This document shows, piece after piece, positions 16,481 to 24,857 of a stretch of 64,000 nucleotides of DNA. The first letter of the stretch is position 1, and every line of letters begins with the position of its first letter. The notes under the pieces were generated by a model. It did no database searches. It was given only the letters and a program-made list of their open reading frames with translations, and was not told the DNA's origin. Source of the stretch: CBDBBY01 sp965203795 (GTDB taxonomy: Bacteria; Pseudomonadota; Alphaproteobacteria; Rhodobacterales; Rhodobacteraceae); assembly GCA_965203795.1 (NCBI GenBank), contig OZ241915.1:1984001-2048000 (forward strand), written 5' to 3'. The translations under genes and the position numbers were made by a program.

Positions 16481-18204
16481 GTTGTCGGAACTCCGAACTG
16501 GTCGGGACCGCCGGAATAAAGGTCCCCGTCTCCTGCCTCGGCCTCTTCGCAAAGGATCGACATCCCCGGCAGGATGCGCGTGAAATAGACCTGCGCCAGC
16601 GCGGCTCGCGGGCCCGAACCTTCGACGGCAGCAAACGCGCGCAGATGCGCGTCCGCGCCAAGAAGCAGTGCCAGCGCGCGCAGGAAAGGCCGCGCCCCCG
16701 CGAACCTCGCGTTGAGATCGGATTGTTCCGCCATCCATTCCGCCGACTGCGCGAATCGCGTTTTGGCCTGAATGAGACGCCGCGCCAGCACCGGAAAGGA
16801 CGGTTCCTGCTCCCGCGCGGACGCATCGACTTCGTCCAGCATCGCGTTCAGGGCCCTGCCTCCGTCGGCAAGCTTTCTTCCGGCCAGATCCATCGCCTGA
16901 ATCCCGTTGGTGCCCTCGTAAATCGTGGTGACCATCACGTCCCGGAGGAACTGGGCGGCACCCGATTCCTCGACATACCCCGAACCTCCCTGCAGCTGGA
17001 TTCCCCGAAGAGCGACTTCGACGCCGGTGTCGGAACCGAAGCATTTCGCGATCGGCGTAAGCAGAGCCGCGCGCTCCGCCCAGCGCTCCCCCTGCCCCGC
17101 CGCGGCAAGATCCGACGCGATCGCGCACGACGCGCAAATCGAACGCGCCGCAAACACCTGCGCCTTCATGAGCATAAGTGATCTGCGCACATCCGCATGA
17201 TCGATCACGGCACCGGTGCCGCCCGAGCGAAGCGGACGCCCCTGCACTCGTTCCACCGCGAATTCCTCGGCCATTTGCGCTGCGGCCTCGGCGACGGCGA
17301 CGCCTTGGGTTCCAACGCCCAAGCGCGCGCCATTCATCATCGTGAACATCGCGCTAAGGCCGCTGTTGGGCTTGCCAACCATCCATCCCTCGGCACCATC
17401 GAACTGCACAACGGCGGTGGGCGAGCCGTGAAGCCCGAGCTTGCGCTCCAGCGACACAATCCTGACGGCATTGGCGTGCACGAGCTTTCCGTCGTCGCCG
17501 ACCAAGCGCTTCGGCACGAGAAACAGCGAAATGCCTTTCGATCCGCCCGGCGCATCGGGCAGCCTCGCGAGAACGAGGTGGCAGATGTTTTCGGCGAAAT
17601 CAGCGTCCGCCCAGCTGATGAGAATTTTCTGTCCCGTGATTCGATAGCGGCCGCCGCCGTCTTCAACGGCCTTCGTCGTCAGCGAGCCAATGTCCGATCC
17701 GGCTTGCGGCTCGGTCATGTTCATGGTGCCGCACCACTCGCCCGAAGCCAGCTTCGGAAGAAAGAGCTTCTTGAGATTTTCGTCGGCGTGCGCCGACAAC
17801 GCTTCGATCTGCGCCTGCGTCAGCAGGACATTGAGGCCCAGCGAGATGCACGCGCCGTTCAGAAATTCGTTCACCGCGTTCTGAACGGAAACGGGAAGCC
17901 CCGAACCGCCGAACTCCGGCGAGGCGGCCATTCCGATCCAGCCGCCCTTCGCGAGGGCGTCGTAGCCCTCCGCGTATCGCGGTGGCGGCCGGACGACGCC
18001 GTTCTCAATCCTCGCGGGCTCGAGATCGCCATGGCGCTGCAGCGGCGCCAAGACGTTCACGGCGAGGTCTCCCGCCGCTTCCAAGACTTCTTCGCAGGTT
18101 TCGATATCCGCGTCTTCGAAACGCCCGGTCCGGCCGAGACCTTGGAAATCCACAACGTTGCGGAAGATGAACCGGTAGTCCGCAACCGGCGCCCGGTATG
18201 CCAT
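16477..18204 (-). CDS. Acyl-CoA dehydrogenase (DmdC-like large subfamily)
   Basis: A 575-aa FAD enzyme, longer than classic ~390-aa acyl-CoA dehydrogenases and matching the length and motifs of the DmdC/AcdB-like subfamily. Start MAYRAPVADYRFIF at 18204 fits that family; the longer frame to 18237 adds unconserved residues. Visible elements are the FAD-binding MTEPQAGSDIGSLTTKA, the substrate/flavin region GSPTAVVQFDGAEGW, and the catalytic-base segment TTIYEGTNGIQAMDLAGRK. A C-terminal extension follows. DmdC itself dehydrogenates methylmercaptopropionyl-CoA in DMSP breakdown, but many relatives act on other acyl-CoAs. Coupling to an MBL hydrolase suggests an acyl-CoA degradation step. Confidence 0.88.
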   Translation of the reverse strand: MAYRAPVADYRFIFRNVVDFQGLGRTGRFEDADIETCEEVLEAAGDLAVNVLAPLQRHGDLEPARIENGVVRPPPRYAEGYDALAKGGWIGMAASPEFGGSGLPVSVQNAVNEFLNGACISLGLNVLLTQAQIEALSAHADENLKKLFLPKLASGEWCGTMNMTEPQAGSDIGSLTTKAVEDGGGRYRITGQKILISWADADFAENICHLVLARLPDAPGGSKGISLFLVPKRLVGDDGKLVHANAVRIVSLERKLGLHGSPTAVVQFDGAEGWMVGKPNSGLSAMFTMMNGARLGVGTQGVAVAEAAAQMAEEFAVERVQGRPLRSGGTGAVIDHADVRRSLMLMKAQVFAARSICASCAIASDLAAAGQGERWAERAALLTPIAKCFGSDTGVEVALRGIQLQGGSGYVEESGAAQFLRDVMVTTIYEGTNGIQAMDLAGRKLADGGRALNAMLDEVDASAREQEPSFPVLARRLIQAKTRFAQSAEWMAEQSDLNARFAGARPFLRALALLLGADAHLRAFAAVEGSGPRAALAQVYFTRILPGMSILCEEAEAGDGDLYSGGPDQFGVPTT

Positions 18205-18326
18205 TTCTGTTTCGTATCCGGCTTGCCTGATCGGCACGCTCTATACCGGACGGGCTTTCGGCGAAACCGGCGGCCAGTTGCGCACGCGCGAAAGCGGCCC
18301 GCCGCGCCATTCGAATTTCGGCGGAA

Positions 18327-19346
18327 ATGGCGATAGTTCCTGCGAGCCGCCGTGTCGGCGGTGCAGACGGAGCATGCGGATTGCAAACGGAATTCCTGAA
18401 GGCTGACGACACCGGGATCGAGCGCGCTGCCTGTATCCTAGCCGATGGCGGAGTCGTCGCGTTTCCGACGGAAACCGTATACGGGCTCGGCGGCGACGCG
18501 CGCAGCCCCAAGGCCGTTGGGAAGATCTACGCCGCCAAGGGTCGACCGGAGAGCAATCCGCTGATCGTCCACTTCGCCACTGCCGGGGACGCATGGCACT
18601 GTGTCGAAGCGGATCCCGTGGCGGAACTGCTCGCGTCGGAGTTCTGGCCGGGGGCGCTTACCCTTGTGCTTCCGCAACTGAAGAGCTCGCCGGTCTGCGA
18701 TGTGGCCGCTGCGGGGCACCGCACTCTCGGCGTTAGAGTTCCGTCCCATCAAGTGTCGCTTGAGCTTCTCAGGCGGTTCGGCGGTCCTGTTGCGGCTCCA
18801 TCCGCCAACCGGTCGGGCATGGTGAGTCCGACCGCAGCCGAGCATGCGGTGGCGGATCTCGCAGGACGAATTGAGGCCGTGCTTGACGGCGGACCCTGCG
18901 GGTTCGGCATTGAATCAACCATAGTTTCGACGCTGCACGGCATTCCGCAAATTCTGAGGCCGGGAGCGATCACGAGGGAGATGATTGTGGATATCGTCCG
19001 GGTCGAGCCGCTCATGGCATCCGGCGGCCCCCTCCCCGCGTCGCCCGGCCAGCTGCAAAGCCATTACGCACCCGCATCCAAGTTGCGGTTGAACGCCTTA
19101 CAGCCAGCCGAGGGCGAGGTTTGGATTGGATTCGGCGCCGGGTCGGAAGCGGCGAAGTTCAATCTGTCTTCTAGCGGTGACCTCGATGAGGCGGCGTCCA
19201 ACCTGTTTGCGATGCTTAGGGCAGCGGACCGGCAAGCACTTAGCAACGGAGCAAGAAGAATCGCCATCGCGCCGGTGCCGTTCGAAGGGATCGGCATTGC
19301 GATCAATGATCGCCTAGCCCGCGCCGCCTATTCAAACCGAGCTTGA
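18327..19346 (+). CDS. tsaC: L-threonylcarbamoyladenylate synthase (TsaC/Sua5)
   Basis: A 339-aa protein in the long Sua5-type form. The YrdC domain shows VVAFPTETVYGLGGDA, the KIYAAKGRPESNPLIVH motif that binds nucleotide and threonine, and APSANRSGMVSPT. The C-terminal Sua5 domain begins after the PGQLQSHYAPASKLRL linker. The enzyme makes threonylcarbamoyl-AMP for the t6A37 modification of tRNAs reading ANN codons. The start is uncertain: ATG at 18327 is the longest, but TTG at 18381 (LQTEFLKADD) begins at the usual family N-terminus. It diverges from the acyl-CoA dehydrogenase gene. Confidence 0.9.
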   Translation: MAIVPASRRVGGADGACGLQTEFLKADDTGIERAACILADGGVVAFPTETVYGLGGDARSPKAVGKIYAAKGRPESNPLIVHFATAGDAWHCVEADPVAELLASEFWPGALTLVLPQLKSSPVCDVAAAGHRTLGVRVPSHQVSLELLRRFGGPVAAPSANRSGMVSPTAAEHAVADLAGRIEAVLDGGPCGFGIESTIVSTLHGIPQILRPGAITREMIVDIVRVEPLMASGGPLPASPGQLQSHYAPASKLRLNALQPAEGEVWIGFGAGSEAAKFNLSSSGDLDEAASNLFAMLRAADRQALSNGARRIAIAPVPFEGIGIAINDRLARAAYSNRA

Positions 19347-19697
19347 CGCCAGACGCCGCATCGGCTGCGCCGCGGCGCACAATGTTAAGGATTTCCTCCG
19401 CAAAATAGAAATTTGGCCAGCGAGTTCCACGGATGCAGGGAACCCGGAAACACTCCCACTGATATTGCGTCGCATACTATCACAAGCCAGCCGCCACACT
19501 GCGAGACCCGCAGCACTAAATCGGGCTGCACAATGAAACGTACTGACCGGTGAACCGTCGAACGGCATGAAACAGAGTCCGCAATCCAAAACTGCTGCAG
19601 CTGCAAATTTGCGGATCAAGGTAAAGGTCGCCTGCATTTTAGCGAGCACTAAATTTGCGTCTCAACGGGTGTCTACACATGGTTGCTGAATCCGATG
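19347..19697. other. Intergenic region, no recognised gene
   Basis: 350 bp between tsaC and the left inverted repeat of the ISKra4-type element. Frames in both directions are open but show no motif, ribosome-binding site or family similarity that I recognise. Its base composition is less GC-rich than the flanking genes. Confidence 0.4.
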
Positions 19698-21102
19698 GGT
19701 GCATGCCAAATTTTTGGGGTGAGCCTGTTCCGCTGTCTCGGCTGTCGGCCGCGCCCGGCGCTGCGGGGGCTGCCGCGGATCGAGTTCGGGCTTCTGTGCG
19801 ACGGCGAAGGCCGACCGCGCCCTCGACAAGCGCAGGATGCGCAAGCACTTCGAGCTGGAGATCGGCGAGGCCTCCTTCTCGTGGAGGCGCAGGAAGGAGT
19901 CCATCGCCGCCGAGGCGGCATTGGACGGGTTCCACGTGATCCGCACCAATGTGCCGAAGGAGCGGATGGGCGCCGCCGAGGCCGTCCTGGCCTGCAGGAG
20001 CCTGGGCAGGGCCGGGAGGGCGTTCCGGACGATGAAGGCTTCCGACCTCGAGGTCCGCCCCATCCACCGCCGCCTCGAGCGGCGGGTCCGGGCCCACCTG
20101 CTGATTTGCATGCTCGCGCAACATGTCGAGATGCACATGCGGAAGGCGCTCGCCCCGCTGCTGTTCGACGACGAGGACGGCCCGGTCCGGGAGTCGCCCG
20201 TCGCCAAGGCGGAGCGCTCGCCGCGGGCCCGGCGGAAGGCGGCCGCGAAGCGCGCGCGCTCCGGCGAGGCCGTCCACGACTTCCGGGGCCTGCTCCGGCA
20301 TCTCGGAACCCTCACGATGAACCGGATCGAGCCCTCCGGGCCGGACAAGCGGGGGTTCGACCTTCCCTCGTCGCCGACGCGGATCCAGGAACGGGCACTG
20401 CGGCTGCTGAACGCGAAGCTCGCCGGGCGGTAGCCTCCCCCATCGCGGTGTGTCCAGAATCCGCACGTCCGGAATCCTGGAATGTGCCGGACATTCAAAC
20501 GGTTGTCCGAAAAACTCCCACGGAACTTCCGTTGAGCGGTTCGGGCTCCGGGAGGGCCTGTTCGAGGCCGGGGAGTTGGTCGTGCTGTCCGACGGGGCGG
20601 CTTGGATCCGGAACGTCTGCGAGGAGGCCTTCGCCGGCACGGGGACGACCTTCATCCTCGACCAGTTCCATGCCCTCGATTGCGCGGCGGCGGTCCGCGC
20701 CCTGATGCCGGACAAAAGCCAGCGGAAGGCGCGGATGGAGAGGATCAAGGCGCAACTGAACGGCGGGCGGGTCGACCTCGCCGTTGCCGAACTCAAGCCG
20801 CACCGCCACCGCGACGAGGCCGTCGAGGCCTGCGTCCGCTACATGGAGGCCAACAAGGACCGGATGCGCTGCGACGCCTGCCGGAAACGCAGGCTGCCGG
20901 TCGGATCCGGCGTCGTGGAAAGCGCCTGCAAGCGGGTCGTCGGGAGCCGGTTCAAAAGGGCGGGCTGCCGCTGGTCGAAGGCGGGCGCCAACGCCCTGCC
21001 CGCCGTCAAATGCTGCATCGACAACAACCGCTGGGCCGACTTCCTCGATTGGAGGGCCTGCCGCGCCGCAGCCGCCTGACCCAAAAATTTGGCACGCACC
21101 CG
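19698..21102 (+). mobile_element. ISKra4-type element carrying a deleted IS1634-type insertion
   Basis: The ends are inverted repeats: left GGGTGCATGCCAAATTTTTG, right complementing it as CAAAAATTTGGCACGCACCC with one mismatch and small offset. The right part (20532-21079) encodes the C-terminal two thirds of an ISKra4-like transposase (LSDGAAWIRNVCEEAF, GSGVVESACKRVVGSRFKR, GCRWSKAGANALPAVK). The left part (about 19760-20531) is an IS1634-type transposase piece in which ~460 bp are deleted internally, fusing DGEGRP-type codons to the LDKRRMRKHFELEIGE region. The IS1634 right end CACGGAACTTCCG stops at 20531. Neither transposase is complete. Confidence 0.8.
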
Positions 21103-21178
21103 AATCCGATCATGTGTTTGACAGCATAGCTGCGGACGTCTATGCTTGGGCTTCGAATCAGGCACGAGGGTCGTACCG

Positions 21179-21841
21179 ATGGGTTATTTTGGGTCTAAAG
21201 CGACTTCAGGGCTGTGCCAGCCCATTATCGCGATGATGCCGCCCCATAGCACTTACATTGAGACGCACCTCGGTGGCGGCGCGGTTATGAAGCGCAAACC
21301 ACCAGCACTATGCAACATCGGAATTGACCGCGACCCGAGACCACTTGCGCAATTCGAGTGTGACTACCCGGTGAAACTTGTTCATGGATGCGCTCACCAG
21401 TTCGTCGCTGAGTACGAGTTTCAGGGTCCTGAGCTCATCTACGCAGACCCGCCCTACTTAAAGAACACCCGTAAGTCCCGACGCCAATACCGATTTGACT
21501 ATGGGACAACGGACCACGTCGAGCTGCTGGAACTGCTCAAGGGTGTCCCTTGTCAGGTGATGATTTCCGGGTATCCGTCAGCACTCTACAATCAACAGCT
21601 TTTTGGGTGGGAGAGCGTTGAGCTTCAGGTCATGAATCAGTGCGGAGTGCGAACCGAGAAACTGTGGATGAACTTCACGGTCGACCGCGTCCACTGGGCT
21701 AGCTTCGCGGGAAAGAACTTTTCCGACCGTCAGCGCATCAAGCGAAAGGCCACGAACTGGGGCAAACGCTATGAAAACTTGGCTAGATGCGAGCGCTTGG
21801 CCGTGCTCGCCGCCATGATGGCCGTGGAAGCACAAACATAG
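21179..21841 (+). CDS. D12-class DNA adenine N6-methyltransferase
   Basis: A 220-aa protein. Start at 21179 gives MGYFGSKATSGLCQPIIAMM, the expected N-terminal SAM motif of the Dam/D12 class (G-x-K), with CGAGGG upstream; an earlier in-frame ATG at 21146 lies next to the IS end. Motif I is YIETHLGGGAVM (residues 26-37) and the catalytic motif IV is YADPPY (88-93). It is shorter than typical Dam (~270 aa), and the target-recognition region is compact. It has no restriction-enzyme partner. It lies 12 bp upstream of the glycosylase gene and begins the six-gene block bracketed by ISKra4 pieces. Its role there could be marking self DNA or modifying a target base; that is inference. Confidence 0.85.
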   Translation: MGYFGSKATSGLCQPIIAMMPPHSTYIETHLGGGAVMKRKPPALCNIGIDRDPRPLAQFECDYPVKLVHGCAHQFVAEYEFQGPELIYADPPYLKNTRKSRRQYRFDYGTTDHVELLELLKGVPCQVMISGYPSALYNQQLFGWESVELQVMNQCGVRTEKLWMNFTVDRVHWASFAGKNFSDRQRIKRKATNWGKRYENLARCERLAVLAAMMAVEAQT

Positions 21842-21853
21842 AATGACCTAGCA

Positions 21854-22675
21854 ATGGCGGACGCGCGAGCGTGGCATCGGTGCATGCAGCTCACTTCTAT
21901 GACGTCATGCGGCAAGCGTGATTTCTCCCAAGTAGCATGGCGGCGCACTGGAACATCCTACGAACGCATAGAGCTACCACCGCCGCATGCCGAAGTGCTG
22001 CCGGGGGTCCGTTGGGGACACACAGCTGAGTTCTTCTCGCCAGCCTTTTGGAAATATCATTCACACGCCCATCGCGACTCGGAGCGCTTCCAGAACTTCG
22101 CGCTTGGGCGTACGCTCGTCGAAGAGATGAGCGCATGTTTGCTAGGAGGTTACGGCATGCCTGCGGAACTCGGCTGGGCGGCTTTCGTCAGGTTGAGAGA
22201 CGAAGGCCTTTTGCGTGGCGGAACAAGGCTCGATGAGATCGAACGGGCTCTGAGAAGGCCATTCACGGTCGCTGGCACATCGCGAAGATATCGGCTAGTG
22301 CGCCAGAAGGCCCAATATCTCTACGGCGCCATCAACGAGACGAGAGCCCTGTCGCCATCGCGCGATGCCAGAGAGCTACGCAGCCAACTGGTCCGAATCA
22401 CTGGGATCGGACCAAAAACGGCGTCTTGGATTGTCCGCAACCACTTGGGAGCCAATGATGTCGCGATTCTCGACGTACATATCATCCGCGCAGGCGTGAC
22501 CGCAGGCGTATTCCCTGAAACAGCTGATCCGGCGCGCGGCTACTTCAAGCTAGAGCAGCGCTTCCTAGAGTTCTGCGATGCCATTAGAGAGCCACCCAGT
22601 CGGCTCGACGCGATCATGTGGGACTACATGCGGCGGATATTCCCGGTGGCAAAACGGCGGAGGACGCTGGTATAG
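21854..22675 (+). CDS. OGG-like HhH-GPD DNA glycosylase/lyase
   Basis: A 273-aa protein. Residues 181-215 contain the helix-hairpin-helix and catalytic region RITGIGPKTASWIVRN, with Lys188 as presumptive lyase nucleophile, and AILDVHIIRAG with Asp207. The 19-residue Lys-Asp spacing equals that of OGG1. No C-terminal iron-sulfur cysteine cluster of the EndoIII/MutY type is present, which also favours the OGG branch. The N-terminal ~100 residues are unlike standard OGG1. OGG homologues are known accessory genes of type IV CBASS defence operons. It is placed between the methylase and the small protein, all on the same strand. The start is not certain: no clear ribosome-binding site precedes 21854 or the alternative at 21899. 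Confidence 0.8.
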   Translation: MADARAWHRCMQLTSMTSCGKRDFSQVAWRRTGTSYERIELPPPHAEVLPGVRWGHTAEFFSPAFWKYHSHAHRDSERFQNFALGRTLVEEMSACLLGGYGMPAELGWAAFVRLRDEGLLRGGTRLDEIERALRRPFTVAGTSRRYRLVRQKAQYLYGAINETRALSPSRDARELRSQLVRITGIGPKTASWIVRNHLGANDVAILDVHIIRAGVTAGVFPETADPARGYFKLEQRFLEFCDAIREPPSRLDAIMWDYMRRIFPVAKRRRTLV

Positions 22676-22723
22676 TGACCCTTGGCCGATCAACTCAGTG
22701 ATCGGAAGCATGAGGGAAAGCAC

Positions 22724-23083
22724 ATGTCCGGTAGCGGAGACAGTGGGCACAGTTCGGACGAGTGGCGCCACAGGAGACAGGTCGGGGATGTCGAAGAAAA
22801 CAATCACGACGTCGAGTTTTCCACAATTTTGAGTTCGCCAGTCCAAGAGGTCGTTAATGAGTTGGGCAACGAAAGTGTTCTATCAATAGAACTGGAGCGT
22901 CAACCAATAAAAAAATTGCTAGCGAAAACCAACGATGGAAGAATTGCAGGAACGATCACATCGGAAAGGATGCTAGACATTATCGAGCGCATCCAGGCCG
23001 GAATCAGATATGACGCCGAAGTGCAATCGGTCCGCTGCGGACGGGTCGAAGTGAAGTTGGTACCTCGACGATGCGATCCGTGA
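22724..23083 (+). CDS. Unknown 119-aa protein with disordered Ser/Gly N-terminus
   Basis: I do not recognise this family. The start is decided by GAGGG at 22712-22716, 8 bp before the ATG at 22724. The first ~30 residues (MSGSGDSGHSSDEWRHRRQ) are polar and look disordered. Residues ~40-119 look like a small alpha/beta domain: SSPVQEVVNELGNESVLSIE, then IKKLLAKTNDGRIAGTITSE, RMLDIIERIQAGI and a final strand VQSVRCGRVEVKLVP. The gene overlaps the following PfkB-NDT gene by 13 bp, so it belongs to the operon. The domain may be an adaptor, or the tail may be a modification target; neither is shown. Confidence 0.75.
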   Translation: MSGSGDSGHSSDEWRHRRQVGDVEENNHDVEFSTILSSPVQEVVNELGNESVLSIELERQPIKKLLAKTNDGRIAGTITSERMLDIIERIQAGIRYDAEVQSVRCGRVEVKLVPRRCDP

Positions 23084-24264
23084 ATGTCATCGGGGGCGTC
23101 TACGGCGAGCGATGCGCATTTCCTCCGTCGGAAGATGTGTACGGTTCCGGCGGGCGGGCGGCAGCAGGGCTAGCAGACCATGTTGATATAGTTCGACTTC
23201 ACACGATGCTCCCCCGAGACGAAAAAGAAAGATTCAATGTACGATTGCATGCCTTGGGCGTGGACGTTGTAGCAAAAGAAAGCAAGAAACTTATTGGGTT
23301 TGACTATTTGCATTGCCTTGCCAGCCCCGTTATCACTCCGCCCACCCTCGACATCCAGAGACAAGACCCCTTGCATGTAGAAGCAAAGGTGGCGGTGCTA
23401 TTCGGAATGATCGAATGTACAGCAACAGTGAAGGCCGATGTCTGCGTCTACGATCCTCAATCACCAACCAAGCCCGTTGGATTTCGTGCGTCGGGGTCCC
23501 AAGCCAACCGACTAGCCATTGTCGCCAATGCTCATGAAATCGCACTTTTGACGGGCAAATCGGGAGTTGAGGCCGCCCGTGAGTTACTGGCACGTGAACA
23601 GGCTGAAGTCGTAGTCGTGAAAAATGGAATACACGGGGCAATTGCCGTCGACGGATACCAAAAAGAGTACAAGGTCCCAGCTTACGTGACAACGATGAGA
23701 TTCAAAATCGGGTCAGGGGACATCTTCACTGCGGCGTTTGCCCTTGCGTGGGCGATTGAAAAAAAGCCGCCCGCCATCGCAGCGGATTACGCTTCGCGAG
23801 CAGCGGCGAATTACATGGATACAGATGTGGTTCCCATGCGACCTGCACATGACGCTACAATTAAAAACCGAAACCCCGTAGAAATTAACCAGAAACATGT
23901 ATACCTTGCCGGACCATTCCGCAACATCGGCCAACGTGCAATAATAAATGAAGCTAGAAGTATACTGAGAAACTTCGGAATGAAGGTATTTAGTCCGGTG
24001 CATGACATTGGCCACGGACCAGCATGTCGAGTGGTCAAGCAAGATCTGGATGCTCTCCAAAATGCCGACGTAGTTGTTGCAATCCTTAACGGTAATAGCC
24101 CGGGGACGGTGTTTGAAGTCGGATACGCGGCGGCACTAAAAAAGCCTATTTTCTGTATCGCGCAGAACGTCCCGGAGAACGACTTAAAGCTGCCAAGAGG
24201 CGCGAACTGCGAAATTTACGATGATTTGGTTAGTGGACTTCACGCATTAGCGGTTCAGACATGA
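23071..24264 (+). CDS. PfkB-like kinase fused to nucleoside 2-deoxyribosyltransferase
   Basis: A 397-aa fusion. Residues 1-255 are a ribokinase/PfkB fold: the N-terminal GGRAAAGLA element (27-35) and the anion-hole/catalytic motif KIGSGDIFTAAFALAW with Asp217. Residues 275-397 are a nucleoside 2-deoxyribosyltransferase-like domain: HVYLAGPFRN (276-285), then DLDALQNADVVVAILNG and GTVFEVGYAAALKKP with the nucleophile Glu349 and presumed Asp ligands 325-333. PfkB enzymes phosphorylate sugars and nucleosides; NDTs swap or hydrolyse nucleobases on deoxyribose. One protein could therefore release or exchange a base and phosphorylate the nucleoside. It overlaps the small gene by 13 bp and the QueC gene by 4 bp (ATGA). 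Lower GC than the neighbouring core genes. Confidence 0.85.
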   Translation: MRSVNVIGGVYGERCAFPPSEDVYGSGGRAAAGLADHVDIVRLHTMLPRDEKERFNVRLHALGVDVVAKESKKLIGFDYLHCLASPVITPPTLDIQRQDPLHVEAKVAVLFGMIECTATVKADVCVYDPQSPTKPVGFRASGSQANRLAIVANAHEIALLTGKSGVEAARELLAREQAEVVVVKNGIHGAIAVDGYQKEYKVPAYVTTMRFKIGSGDIFTAAFALAWAIEKKPPAIAADYASRAAANYMDTDVVPMRPAHDATIKNRNPVEINQKHVYLAGPFRNIGQRAIINEARSILRNFGMKVFSPVHDIGHGPACRVVKQDLDALQNADVVVAILNGNSPGTVFEVGYAAALKKPIFCIAQNVPENDLKLPRGANCEIYDDLVSGLHALAVQT

Positions 24265-24857
24265 CGGCGGCGTTGCTCCTGTCAGGAGGTATGGATTCGA
24301 TAGCGATAGCGTATTGGAAGCGTCCCCGGTGCGCTATCACGATCAACTACGGTCAAAAACCAGCAGAAGGTGAGATCCGCGCCGCACGCGCGGTATGTAA
24401 AACGCTCAAGATCGAACATCTAGCCATTCATGCGGACATTTCGTCGCTCGGAAGCGGTGATCTTGCCGGTTTGCCTCCGATAGATAATGCGCCTGCAAAT
24501 GAATGGTGGCCCTATCGGAATCAGTTCCTTCTGACGGTAGCAGCGATGAAGTGCCAGTTGTTGGAATTGCCTGAACTGATGATCGGAGCCCTAAAGACCG
24601 ACGGGTTTCATGCCGATGGCACATCAGAATTCATTAAACGCATGAACAGATTGTTTTCACTTCAGGAGGGAGAATTGAAGGTGATCGCGCCCGCGATCGA
24701 ATTGACAGCCGCGGAGCTTGTGCAGAAATCGCAAGTTCCGCATGAGGTAATAGCATGGTCACATTCATGTCATGTAGCGGCATATGCGTGCGGCTCCTGC
24801 CGGGGGTGCCATAAGCACTACGAGACAATGAAAGCATGTTTTTCTCATGGTTATTGA
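24261..24857 (+). CDS. QueC-like PP-loop enzyme (7-cyano-7-deazaguanine synthase homologue)
   Basis: A 198-aa protein, slightly shorter than canonical QueC (~230 aa). The PP-loop is LLLSGGMDS (residues 5-13) and binds ATP. WPYRNQFLLT corresponds to the PGRN segment of QueC. The zinc site is complete: Cys170, 177, 180 and 183 (SCHVAAYACGSCRGC). The substrate loop that in QueC reads ETDFSGYPDC is replaced by KTDGFHADGT, so the substrate may differ from 7-carboxy-7-deazaguanine. No queD, queE, folE or queF gene is in the window. QueC homologues act in type IV CBASS (Cap9) and Qat (QatC) defence. The start overlaps the upstream gene by 4 bp. Confidence 0.87.
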   Translation: MTAALLLSGGMDSIAIAYWKRPRCAITINYGQKPAEGEIRAARAVCKTLKIEHLAIHADISSLGSGDLAGLPPIDNAPANEWWPYRNQFLLTVAAMKCQLLELPELMIGALKTDGFHADGTSEFIKRMNRLFSLQEGELKVIAPAIELTAAELVQKSQVPHEVIAWSHSCHVAAYACGSCRGCHKHYETMKACFSHGY

